Of a stretch of 64,000 nt of DNA, positions 30,719-38,837 are shown one piece after another. The stretch covers positions 124,001 to 188,000 of the forward strand of contig NZ_JAGSSV010000005.1 of the NCBI RefSeq assembly GCF_018145875.1. The letters run 5' to 3'. Position numbers and translations under genes: made by a program. This DNA is from Marinomonas vulgaris (GTDB lineage Bacteria; Pseudomonadota; Gammaproteobacteria; Pseudomonadales; Marinomonadaceae). How positions within the stretch are numbered: the first letter of the stretch is position 1; each line of letters starts with the position of its first letter. Below the pieces are notes generated by a model. The model was not told the origin of the DNA. It ran no database searches and saw nothing but the letters and a program-made list of their open reading frames with translations.

Positions 30719-32125
30719 ATGAGACTATTTTCACACGTTACAACAACCTTAAGTATCTTAGCCATTGTTTTTACAAGTAGTTTTTCTCTCGCTAACCTAC
30801 CGGACTTAGAAGCAAACAAAGACGAAAGAGCCCTTTCTAACCCCTCATACATACTTGGTCAATATTGGTTTCGTAAGCTCAACGGCAGTCGCGCCTTAAT
30901 AGACTTTCCACCCGCTTATGACTACTTAAAAGATGCCATGTCTCGTATCTTGCCACAGACCAGCTTGTATAACACAACCGTAGAAATGACACTGCTTAAC
31001 AGTTCACAAAGTAACGCTTTCGTTATTCCTGGGAACCACTTGTTCATCTATTCAGATATTATGGAAATGATTCATAATGAAGACATGTTGTATGGGTTAC
31101 TGGCCCACGAGATTGCTCATCTGGATTTACGTCATTACGAAAGGCAAAACAAGCGCTCTGGAGAGGAATTACAAAAAACTTTGGCCATGTTAGGAGCAGG
31201 TATTGCGGCTGCATTAGCTGGCGCTGCACCAGACGCAACGACGGCACTTTGGCTCGGCGGCATTGCTAACCAAGCGGAAAACACCCTTACCTACAGCCGT
31301 AATCAGGAACAAGAAGCCGATCGACGTGGTCGTGATTATTTAACAGAAGCGGATATTGCGCCCGATGGCATGACACAACTTTTTCAAGCCTTTTTTAAAA
31401 AAGCGTTAGGACGACCTACGCTGGAATTTTTATCTACACACCCTTCGCCAAATTCCCGACTCGCAGACTCTTTGCAAGTCGATACCAAGGCCACTATTTT
31501 AAGCAATACGGAAAAAAGCGACTTTGTTTTCTTTCGCGCCAGTATGCTAGCTTATAGAGCAGGCATTGAAGATAAACCTTTTGCGTACCTTGACCACAAA
31601 ATCTATAACAGCAACGCAAAACTGTTTGCTAAAGCGCTGTTTTCGTACCTCATTCAGTCTCCTGAAAGAGCGCTTATTTTCTTGAACAGACTTGAGCAAC
31701 ACAACCACTTTACAGACTATCTGCTTGCATTAAGCTACGCCGCTTCGGGCAAAGACAAACGTGCTTTAGAGGTTATTCAGGCACGTCTTGATTTATCGCC
31801 AAACAACATTCTCTTTTCTACTCTTCATGCCCAACTAAGCCAATCAAAGCCTACTCTTGATAGCGCCCATTATTTATATGAAAAACGTTTAATATGGCGC
31901 TCTAATATTCAATACTATCAGTCTACGGGTAATATTCCGATGGCGCTCAATTATCGTGCCCAATTAGACTTTAGTCAGGGGAAAGACAAAATAGCGGAAT
32001 ATTTAATTACACGAGCTGAAAAAAACGCTTTGATAGCAGAACAAGGTAAGATAAGAAAAACTAAAAGTTATTTCGATGTGATTAACGAAGCCGAAAAAAT
32101 AGAAGATCTAGATAGAGAGAACTAA
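30719..32125 (+). CDS. bepA: Periplasmic M48 metalloprotease BepA-like
   Basis: BepA assists outer-membrane protein assembly (LptD, Bam) and degrades misfolded intermediates. The 468-residue precursor has a signal peptide (about residues 1-25, cut near FSLA-NLP). The protease site is H130-E131-H134 in AHEIAHLDLRH, the third ligand is E199 in QEQEADRRG, and the regulatory histidine is H241 in STHPSPNSR. The C-terminal 200 residues are TPR-like helices. Context next to the TusA-like and perM genes supports the call. Confidence 0.93.
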   Translation: MRLFSHVTTTLSILAIVFTSSFSLANLPDLEANKDERALSNPSYILGQYWFRKLNGSRALIDFPPAYDYLKDAMSRILPQTSLYNTTVEMTLLNSSQSNAFVIPGNHLFIYSDIMEMIHNEDMLYGLLAHEIAHLDLRHYERQNKRSGEELQKTLAMLGAGIAAALAGAAPDATTALWLGGIANQAENTLTYSRNQEQEADRRGRDYLTEADIAPDGMTQLFQAFFKKALGRPTLEFLSTHPSPNSRLADSLQVDTKATILSNTEKSDFVFFRASMLAYRAGIEDKPFAYLDHKIYNSNAKLFAKALFSYLIQSPERALIFLNRLEQHNHFTDYLLALSYAASGKDKRALEVIQARLDLSPNNILFSTLHAQLSQSKPTLDSAHYLYEKRLIWRSNIQYYQSTGNIPMALNYRAQLDFSQGKDKIAEYLITRAEKNALIAEQGKIRKTKSYFDVINEAEKIEDLDREN

Positions 32126-32201
32126 CCAAAAAATCAATATAGGGTTAGATTTAAAATTCACAGAAAACATCACTGCAACTAAATATAAAAATACAAATAA
32201 A

Positions 32202-32228
32202 AAAAGCCAAACACAATGTTTGGCTTTT
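32202..32228. terminator. Bidirectional terminator after bepA
   Basis: A 12-bp perfect stem (AAAAGCCAAACA with its complement at 32217-32228) has a three-base loop, A on the left and T on the right. It separates bepA from the convergent small exported gene. Confidence 0.9.
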
Positions 32229-32251
32229 CTAGGTCGATCATTTCAAATAAC

Positions 32252-32533
32252 TTATTCTGCAGATTGTGCGCGCAAGTCGTTGAATTGAGTTTGAAGCTCA
32301 GCGTATTTAGCGCTGTAGACAGCTTCTTTTTGGTTCAAGGTATTCGCACCGCTCAGGTCAACACTGGTATCTACATTAGCACCCATGTTTTCCAAAGACT
32401 GGCCTAGCGAATGAAGGCCCGCTTTTGTCGTTTGCAAACGGTCATAAGCTGTATCGTCACTACTCGCAAAAGCAGCGGTAGACATGGTAGAAGCGGCGAT
32501 AACAGCAAGTAGTGCTTTGTTAAAAGTTTTCAT
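32252..32533 (-). CDS. Small exported protein A, twin of the upstream gene
   Basis: A 93-residue precursor with a clear Sec signal peptide (MKTFNKALLAVIAASTMSTA, cut after AFA-S) and a mature part of about 70 residues with no cysteine. The mature part is probably helical and contains LENMGANVD, GANTLN and KEAVYSAK. It is a tandem paralogue of the gene at 32590-32868, with 56 bp between them. I do not recognise a family. Periplasmic or secreted location is inferred from the signal peptide. GGATCACT lies upstream as a modest ribosome site. Confidence 0.85.
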   Translation of the reverse strand: MKTFNKALLAVIAASTMSTAAFASSDDTAYDRLQTTKAGLHSLGQSLENMGANVDTSVDLSGANTLNQKEAVYSAKYAELQTQFNDLRAQSAE

Positions 32534-32589
32534 AATAGTGATCCTTTAAATTAAAAATAGAAGTAAATTATTAAAATTCGTTTTAATGA

Positions 32590-32868
32590 TTATTCAGCAG
32601 ACTGTGCGTTTAATGCATTAAATTGAGCTTGTAGTTCACTGTGTTTTGCTGAGTAAACCGCTTCTTTTTTATTTAATGTGTTTGCACCATTAAGATCCAC
32701 ACTCGCATCTACATTGGCACCCATATTTTCTAGTGTGTTTGCTAAAGATGTCACACTGGCTTTGCTGGCTTGAAGTTTTTCATACGCAGTATCATCGCTA
32801 GCAAAAGCAGAAGTGGCCATAGCGGCTGTGGCTAAAAATGCTAACGTTGTTTTAGTGAAAGTTTTCAT
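32590..32868 (-). CDS. Small exported protein B, twin of the downstream gene
   Basis: A 92-residue precursor with a Sec signal peptide (cut near AFA-SDD). By hand alignment about 51 of 69 mature residues match the neighbour at 32252-32533, including the whole LENMGANVD and KEAVYSAK blocks; changes are mostly conservative (D/E, R/K, S/T). GGAG precedes the ATG. The two probably form one minus-strand transcript from a promoter upstream near 32940. The function is unknown. Confidence 0.85.
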   Translation of the reverse strand: MKTFTKTTLAFLATAAMATSAFASDDTAYEKLQASKASVTSLANTLENMGANVDASVDLNGANTLNKKEAVYSAKHSELQAQFNALNAQSAE

Positions 32869-33220
32869 ATTAATCTCCTAAGAAAGTGATTATTACTATT
32901 TAATTGTTTAAGACGTTTAAAAGCGTTTACCGTTTCGATGGAGTTATAATAGCGTCTCAAAAAAAAATAAAAAAGCCTTTCAACCTCGCTTCCACCTTTG
33001 TTCCAAATACGATAAAAAGTGCGTCATATTGAATTAAAATCACACTCAAGTGACAGAAAAACAAAGAAATAAGACCGGATCACAAGCAAATGAGGATCAA
33101 AAAAACAATTCCAGCGTTATGAGCAAGCTTCGCTGACGGTATTGGCCAAATTTGACTCTCTACAGGGCGCTATTTGTCGTTCTACCCTGCAAATTTTGTT
33201 AATCTAGCCATTCCAATTAG
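32869..33220. other. Gene-free spacer between twin exported genes and recombinase
   Basis: This stretch of about 350 bp is AT-rich. Its left part should hold the minus-strand promoter of the twin genes; a TATTATAACT element is readable on the minus strand near 32945-32955. Its right part leads into the recombinase. I see no tRNA, no long repeat and no small gene with a convincing ribosome site. Confidence 0.5.
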
Positions 33221-34480
33221 ATGCGAATCACTATGACACCACTTGCTTTAATCGATAACTTAGAACATTTGCCCAATCCATTTACTCAATTTGATGGCAT
33301 TGTCACGCACCTTAAAAAAAACAACCCTCTTTTAGAAGAGCCAACGTATCGCCGTGACTTACAGCTGGCCTTATGTTTTATCTACAGTTACAACGGCTCT
33401 CAAGCGACGTTTAACTCTTATCGCCGAGAAGTGGAGCGTTTGTTGCTGTGGTCGTGGCATTTTGCTCAATGTCCCACTACAGAACTGCGCCGAGATCAAA
33501 TTGAAGAATTCATTCATTTTTGCATCGCGCCACCAGAAAGCTGGATCGGCACCAAAAATGTCGCGCGCTTTAAGCTGTTCATGGGTGAGCGAACAGCCAA
33601 CAAAGACTGGCGACCCTTTGTTGCCCACGTCAGCAAGTTGAATTTTAGAAATGGCGAAGTGCCAGAGGTCAAACAACACTCTTTGTCACAGGCAGCGATT
33701 CGAGCCACCTTCTCAATTTTATCCTCTTACTATGGCTTCTTAATGCAAGAAGACGCCGCGGGGCAAAATCCGGTCGCACTGATTCGTCAGAAAAGTAAAT
33801 TTGTTAAAAAAGAAGTAACGCGCAAACAAGTACGACGAATCTCAAATCTACAATGGGATTACGTGATTGAAACCGCCGAGTTACTGGCAGAAGAAGACCC
33901 CATTGTTCACGAACGAACCCTGTTTATCATGAACGCCTTGTTGGGGATGTATTTACGAATTTCAGAACTGGTGGCCGATGAGCGATCGGCTCCGGTCATG
34001 GGCGATTTCATCAAGGACACCGATGGCCACTGGTGGTTTAAAGTCTTGTCGAAGGGCAACAAAGAGCGCCTAGTGGCACTGTCTGACGACATGCTCAATG
34101 CCTTGATGCGCTATCGTCGCTTTCGAGATTTACCCCTACTACCGACCATTGCCGAAAATACGCCGGTGATTCCCAAAACCCGCGGCCAAGGCGCCATGAC
34201 CAGCTCACGCCAGGTTCGAAACATAGTGCAGTTTTGTTTTGATCAAGCCTACGAGCGTATGTGTGAAGACGGCATGAAGGCCGACGCGGAAGACCTGCGC
34301 GTGGCCACGGTTCACTGGTTGCGACACACAGGGATATCTGAAGATGTAAAAACACGCCCTAAAGAGCACGTAAGAGAGGACGCCGGTCACGCCAGCATGG
34401 CCACAACAGACAAATACATCGATACCGAATATCGAGAGCGTCACGCCAGCGGTCGAAAGAAAACCCTTCGTCCACATTAA
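33221..34480 (+). CDS. Solitary tyrosine recombinase (phage integrase family)
   Basis: A 419-residue site-specific recombinase. An N-terminal core-binding region (about 10-190) precedes the catalytic domain with all expected residues: R in MYLRISELV, K in SKGNKERLV, HxxR in VHWLRHTG, the H of DAGHASM, and the nucleophile Y in TDKYID. No prophage, integron cassette or partner gene is adjacent: twin exported genes lie on one side and moaE on the other. The start could also be the ATG at 33233. It could be a remnant, or a conserved chromosomal recombinase of unknown target. Confidence 0.88.
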   Translation: MRITMTPLALIDNLEHLPNPFTQFDGIVTHLKKNNPLLEEPTYRRDLQLALCFIYSYNGSQATFNSYRREVERLLLWSWHFAQCPTTELRRDQIEEFIHFCIAPPESWIGTKNVARFKLFMGERTANKDWRPFVAHVSKLNFRNGEVPEVKQHSLSQAAIRATFSILSSYYGFLMQEDAAGQNPVALIRQKSKFVKKEVTRKQVRRISNLQWDYVIETAELLAEEDPIVHERTLFIMNALLGMYLRISELVADERSAPVMGDFIKDTDGHWWFKVLSKGNKERLVALSDDMLNALMRYRRFRDLPLLPTIAENTPVIPKTRGQGAMTSSRQVRNIVQFCFDQAYERMCEDGMKADAEDLRVATVHWLRHTGISEDVKTRPKEHVREDAGHASMATTDKYIDTEYRERHASGRKKTLRPH

Positions 34481-34499
34481 AGAATCGCTGGTCGGCTAG

Positions 34500-34958
34500 T
34501 TATACTTGCGAATCTGACCAGCGAGCCAAACTCAGTGCATCGTCTTCTTTCGCACTCACCCACTGGCTCTGCTCACCTTGGGTTTCTTTTTTCCAAAACG
34601 CTGCGCGGCTTTTTAGGTAATCCATGATGAAATCGCACGCTTGAAACGCTTCTGCTCGGTGGGAGGCGCTGACACCAACAAAAACAATTTGGTCGTCCAC
34701 TGACAAACGCCCCACCCGATGCACCACACACACATCCAGCAAAGGCCAACGTGTGTTAGCCTCATCGACAATACTTTGCAAATTATGCTCAGTCATACCA
34801 GGGTAATGCTCTAGCTCAAAGGTACAGGCGTCTTTTGGCAAATCAGCGAACTGCCTGACCAAACCGACAAACATCGCCACCGCACCGGTTTGATTACTTT
34901 TTAACAACCGCTCATAAAGCGCTTGCACCTGAAAGTCTTCTTGTTGAACCGATATCAT
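34500..34958 (-). CDS. moaE: Molybdopterin synthase catalytic subunit
   Basis: MoaE with MoaD inserts two sulfurs into cyclic pyranopterin monophosphate to make molybdopterin. The 152 residues fit. ALYERLLKSNQTGAVAMFVGLVR, EHYPGM, VHRVGRL and the late KSRAAFWKKE with its catalytic lysines are all visible. The start abuts the moaD stop. The moaC-moaD-moaE order is standard; moaA and moaB are not in the window. Confidence 0.96.
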   Translation of the reverse strand: MISVQQEDFQVQALYERLLKSNQTGAVAMFVGLVRQFADLPKDACTFELEHYPGMTEHNLQSIVDEANTRWPLLDVCVVHRVGRLSVDDQIVFVGVSASHRAEAFQACDFIMDYLKSRAAFWKKETQGEQSQWVSAKEDDALSLARWSDSQV

Positions 34959-35213
34959 CTAGCCTCCAGTGACAGGTGGAAAAAATGCCACTTCTCGCGC
35001 TGTGTCTGAAATCACATCATTATCTCGGGCAAAATCAAAATCCACCGACGACTGAATCCCCGACGCCAACAGAGCTTGTCCATTGTCTAAACGTTCAGCT
35101 AACTGCTTTTTTAGCTCACCAATGGTCATCGGCGCGTTCAGCGTAAATGAATATTCTCCCAACCCTAGGGATTCTCTTAACGAAGAGAAAAATACCACGG
35201 AAATGCTATTCAT
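34959..35213 (-). CDS. moaD: Molybdopterin synthase sulfur-carrier subunit
   Basis: MoaD is a ubiquitin-fold sulfur carrier whose C-terminal Gly-Gly is thiocarboxylated. The 84-residue protein ends FFPPVTGG, as required. I start it at the ATG at 35213, five bases after the moaC stop when read on the minus strand overlap zone; the open frame extends to 35234 inside moaC. It directly precedes moaE. Confidence 0.95.
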   Translation of the reverse strand: MNSISVVFFSSLRESLGLGEYSFTLNAPMTIGELKKQLAERLDNGQALLASGIQSSVDFDFARDNDVISDTAREVAFFPPVTGG

Positions 35214-35688
35214 CACCTTGTCTCCAATCGCCACTCTTGCCGCCTTTTTTCTCCAGTAACGCCACCCGCTGAATCACTATGCCTTTATCAACGGCTTTGC
35301 ACATATCGTATAGGGTTAATGCCGCCACACTGGCGCCGGTTAAGGCTTCCATTTCCACGCCCGTTTTACCGGTTAACGCACAGGTGCAAAGTACTTCTAA
35401 CTCACAATCGCTGATCACATTAATGTCGACCGTTACCTTGGTGAGCATCAGTGGGTGGCACAAGGGAATCAGGTCAGGGGTCTTTTTCGCCCCTTGAATA
35501 CCGGCAATGCGCGCCGTTGCCAATACATCCCCCTTTGGTAAACCGCCTTCGATCACTTTGGTTAATGTGCTCGGCTTCATAGAGAGTATGGCTTGAGCGG
35601 TGGCCGTGCGCTTGGTTTGGCTCTTGTCTGACACATCCACCATGTGCGCATGACCTTGGTGATCCAGGTGGGTTAGTTGCTCACTCAT
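35206..35688 (-). CDS. moaC: Cyclic pyranopterin monophosphate synthase
   Basis: MoaC converts the MoaA product to cyclic pyranopterin monophosphate. The 160 residues show [18 protein letters not shown], the [13 protein letters not shown] active-site segment and the [14 protein letters not shown] loop. The stop overlaps the moaD start by eight bases, so moaCDE is a coupled operon. Confidence 0.96.
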   Translation of the reverse strand: MSEQLTHLDHQGHAHMVDVSDKSQTKRTATAQAILSMKPSTLTKVIEGGLPKGDVLATARIAGIQGAKKTPDLIPLCHPLMLTKVTVDINVISDCELEVLCTCALTGKTGVEMEALTGASVAALTLYDMCKAVDKGIVIQRVALLEKKGGKSGDWRQGDE

Positions 35689-35872
35689 AAAAATCCTATC
35701 GAGTCCGTCTGAGGGTAATGGGTTAAACGCTATTCGTTTAAAGGTGAGTATATTTTAAGAAAGCGCCTTCAATTGCAAGCCATTGCGCCTTTGTCAGCGT
35801 CATTAAATCGTGCATAATGCTGAATCGGTACTCATTACTCACCCTGTTAACACGGTAAATAGCCAATATCGC

Positions 35873-37159
35873 ATGAGCTTATTAGACGATTATCAATTGC
35901 TGGATATTCCCACCACCGCCAGCGAGCAAGAAGCGAAAACCGCATTTAGGCGTTTGGCGCGTCGATATCACCCCGACAAAAACCAAGACACCGACACAAC
36001 CGAGCTATTTCAGCGTTTACAAGCGGCCTATGAAAACGTCATAAACGCCATTCGACAAGGTCAGCAAGTTCAAGATTGGAAGCCTTTCACCTTCACCAAA
36101 GAAAACACCCACAGCAGTGGCGCGAAAAATCGTTATACGCACTTTTCTAATGCCACCGATGAAGAACAAGAAGCCTTCGTCAAAGAGCGACAACGCGCCT
36201 ATGAGGAAATGAAGCGTAACAACGCACATCACGAAAAAACCCGTGACGATGCTATTAAAGCCGCTCGCAATGCGCTCAATGAAAAACGTGCCAAAGCCCT
36301 TTACGAAGAAGCACTGGAATCCTCAAAGCATTTTTCTGCTCAGGGATACCGGTATTCTGACACCAACGATAAAACCTTTAACACAGACAACGAGATTCCC
36401 AGCTACCAAACCTTTGTAGATTCAGAAGACGACGCCCACCCTATTCGCCAACCGATACGCCTAGACGCCGCCAAAGCCGCTTTTCGCGCCACAACCTATC
36501 TCGCTTGCTTTGCGGCGGGCATTTACAGCACCCTATATTGGCAATCGACACAAGTCGACGAAACCCTGTCGGATACTGGTTCGGCCTTTGTGAGCGGCTT
36601 ATATCCGCAATTTCGCTTGGGCGCCAACTACACTCTGCAAGCGATCAGCTTGTACGCAGAACCCAGTGTGTCCAGTGCCTCAGTTAAAAGCATCCCGAAA
36701 GCCGCAGATTTGCAAAGCATTCGCGTTCAAGGCGATTGGCTAGCGGTTCGCTATCAAGATACAGCCGGCTGGGTGCAGGCAAAATATCTCGGTTTTGGTA
36801 GTGCTCAACAAGCGCAAGCGTCGGGGTGTTTTGGCCAACCGGGTATCGCTCCACAACATGGGGAACTCATCGGACAAGCCCAAGGCAACAGTCGTTTGCG
36901 CATTTTGAATCAATTACCACAACACAGCTTATTAACCTTCGAATCCTACGATGGGCAGCCACCCTTTTCTATTTACCTTTATGCTAAGCAAGCTTACGCG
37001 GCCAATTATATACCGAGAGGAAACTACCGGTTGGTGTTGCAAACCGGTTCCCTGTATCATCACGCCTGCAATCAATTCCTCTTTAATGACACAACCCAAG
37101 TCATCTTAGACCACGTCGATTTTGCCAGCACTGAGCAATCGCTCACCCTGACGCCCTAA
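35873..37159 (+). CDS. J-domain membrane protein with SH3-like C-terminal region
   Basis: About 428 residues from the ATG at 35873; the frame extends to a GTG at 35810. Residues 1-65 are a DnaJ domain with HPD at 33-35 (RRYHPDKNQ). A charged helical region follows, then one membrane helix at about 210-228 (ATTYLACFAAGIYSTLYW), then a bacterial SH3-like fold around LQAISLYAEPSVSSASVKSIP...GDWLAVRYQDTAGWVQAKYLG. The J-domain should face the cytoplasm and recruit a DnaK-type Hsp70, while the SH3 part sits in the periplasm, where such folds often bind peptidoglycan or peptides. There are no Gly/Phe or zinc regions, so it is not DnaJ itself. Confidence 0.85.
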   Translation: MSLLDDYQLLDIPTTASEQEAKTAFRRLARRYHPDKNQDTDTTELFQRLQAAYENVINAIRQGQQVQDWKPFTFTKENTHSSGAKNRYTHFSNATDEEQEAFVKERQRAYEEMKRNNAHHEKTRDDAIKAARNALNEKRAKALYEEALESSKHFSAQGYRYSDTNDKTFNTDNEIPSYQTFVDSEDDAHPIRQPIRLDAAKAAFRATTYLACFAAGIYSTLYWQSTQVDETLSDTGSAFVSGLYPQFRLGANYTLQAISLYAEPSVSSASVKSIPKAADLQSIRVQGDWLAVRYQDTAGWVQAKYLGFGSAQQAQASGCFGQPGIAPQHGELIGQAQGNSRLRILNQLPQHSLLTFESYDGQPPFSIYLYAKQAYAANYIPRGNYRLVLQTGSLYHHACNQFLFNDTTQVILDHVDFASTEQSLTLTP

Positions 37160-37208
37160 TCGCAGCAACACCGTCTAAGACGACACAACGCTGAGTACTT
37201 TACGACCC

Positions 37209-37997
37209 ATGTTAAGCAATATCCGAATTGTATTAATCAACACCTTCCACCCTGGCAACGTTGGCGCCATTGCCCGCGCGATGAAAAACATGGGGCTGAC
37301 GAATTTGTATTTAGTCGACCCAAATGACTACCCTTCTGACGAGGCCACTAGCCGAGCCGCTGGCGCAGTCGATTTACTTGAAAACGCCACCATTGTCCCG
37401 ACATTAGAAGAAGCCATCAGCGACTGTAGCCTTGTTATCGGCACCAGTGCCCGTCATCGCACCTTTCAATTGCCGATCATGAACGCCCGCGAATGCGCTG
37501 AGAGTGTGATTCCTGAAGCGGTTCATCATAACGTGGCAATTGTGTTTGGTCGTGAAACCACCGGTTTGCTCAACGAAGAAATCGCTCAGTGCCATCGTCA
37601 GGTGTACATAGACGCCAACGACGAATACCCCGTACTGAATATTTCTCAAGCAGTGCAAATCGTGGCTTATGAAATCTGGATGGCGAATCAACACAAGGAC
37701 TTCCCTGCGAAGAACAGTTCTCAACAAGACAGCCTAGAATACCCCCACAAAAAAGACATGGATCTTTTCTATCGCCATTTAGAAGATACCTTGTACGGCA
37801 TCAACTTTATTGTGCGTAACCATCCGGGTAAGGTGTTGGATAAGTTACAACGTTTCTTTAATCGCTCACGTCCTGAAAAACAAGAATTGGGGATTTTACG
37901 AGGTGTTTTGGCAGCGGTACAACGTGAGACTGGCTTAACCGAAGCCAACAATCATCCAGAAAAACCAGATAAGCACTCAGAAAAGCAAGACAATTAA
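37209..37997 (+). CDS. trmJ: tRNA (cytidine/uridine-2'-O-)-methyltransferase TrmJ
   Basis: This SPOUT-class enzyme methylates the 2'-O of nucleotide 32 in several tRNAs. The 262 residues include NTFHPGNVGAIARAMKNMGL at the start, FGRETTGL and the SAM-knot segment VLNISQAVQIVAYE. The extra C-terminal helical part after residue 170 is typical for TrmJ rather than TrmL. It follows the J-domain gene by 49 bp. Confidence 0.95.
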   Translation: MLSNIRIVLINTFHPGNVGAIARAMKNMGLTNLYLVDPNDYPSDEATSRAAGAVDLLENATIVPTLEEAISDCSLVIGTSARHRTFQLPIMNARECAESVIPEAVHHNVAIVFGRETTGLLNEEIAQCHRQVYIDANDEYPVLNISQAVQIVAYEIWMANQHKDFPAKNSSQQDSLEYPHKKDMDLFYRHLEDTLYGINFIVRNHPGKVLDKLQRFFNRSRPEKQELGILRGVLAAVQRETGLTEANNHPEKPDKHSEKQDN

Positions 37998-38046
37998 AAA
38001 TAGCTGGGGTCAGCCCACACGTCGCTTAAATCAACACATTGTGCGC

Positions 38047-38076
38047 AAAAAAATGCAGCCATTTGGCTGCATTTTT
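38047..38076. terminator. Bidirectional terminator between trmJ and efpL
   Basis: The stem AAATGCAGCC / GGCTGCATTT (38051-38060 with 38065-38074) has a four-base loop, an A run before it and T after it. Confidence 0.88.
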
Positions 38077-38116
38077 GTTTGAGGCTATTTTGCGTGACGC
38101 TATCGAGCCGAAAAGA

Positions 38117-38689
38117 TTACTTCTCAGCACGACCTGCAAATTTACGTTCTTCCACGTTCACTTTAATGCGATCGCCAGTAGAAATGTGCTCTGGTACTTG
38201 AATCACCGCACCGGTCGATAATTTTGCCGGTTTGTTACGAGACGTAGCCGACGCGCCTTTAATAGAAGGATCGGTTTCCACTACTTCTAGCTCGACGTTT
38301 GTTGGTAACTCGATGGCCACAGGAGCATCGTCTACCAATACCACTTGAATGCCTTGAGTGTCTTCGTTAACAAACAAAATTTCTTCTTCTATCGCGCTCT
38401 TATTCAGGTTGTAAGGTGTGTAGTCTTCATTGTCCATGAACACGAATTCATCACCATCGGTATAAGAAAACATCACCTGACGACGAACCAAATCGGCAAG
38501 ATCGATCATGTCTGAATCTTTGAATGTTTCATCCAATTTACGACCACTTACCACATCGTACATGCGCATACGATAAAGGCTACCACCCGCACGACCCTGA
38601 GGCACAGAGCGTTCGATATCTTTCACTATGTAGGTTTTATTATCATAGCTAATCGCGATGTTCTTTTTGATCTCACTTGCCTTCGGCAT
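38117..38689 (-). CDS. efpL: EF-P-like translation factor EfpL (YeiP)
   Basis: An elongation-factor-P paralogue that relieves ribosome stalling. From the ATG at 38689 the protein has 190 residues and begins [12 protein letters not shown], like YeiP; an upstream in-frame start at 38707 is less likely. Several stretches are close to YeiP, e.g. [12 protein letters not shown] and [15 protein letters not shown]. The tip loop reads [12 protein letters not shown] and places an arginine at residue 33, the position described as functional in E. coli EfpL. It is a single-gene unit. Confidence 0.93.
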   Translation of the reverse strand: MPKASEIKKNIAISYDNKTYIVKDIERSVPQGRAGGSLYRMRMYDVVSGRKLDETFKDSDMIDLADLVRRQVMFSYTDGDEFVFMDNEDYTPYNLNKSAIEEEILFVNEDTQGIQVVLVDDAPVAIELPTNVELEVVETDPSIKGASATSRNKPAKLSTGAVIQVPEHISTGDRIKVNVEERKFAGRAEK

Positions 38690-38837
38690 TTTTCTACGTC
38701 CTAACAATATGGTCTATAAAATAAAAAACGGCGTCCCATGCGATGGCCATTTTGAACGCCAGATGCTAATCCAGTTTGACAAACTACACCAGCCACTAAT
38801 GTAAGATTTTGCTAACAAAACCACGTCTGAATCGGTT

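Noticed and set aside
34486..34523. CGCTGGTC / GACCAGCG inverted pair as a recombinase attachment site
   Set aside because: It lies across the moaE tail with no second copy seen in the window and no T run; there is no support for att function.
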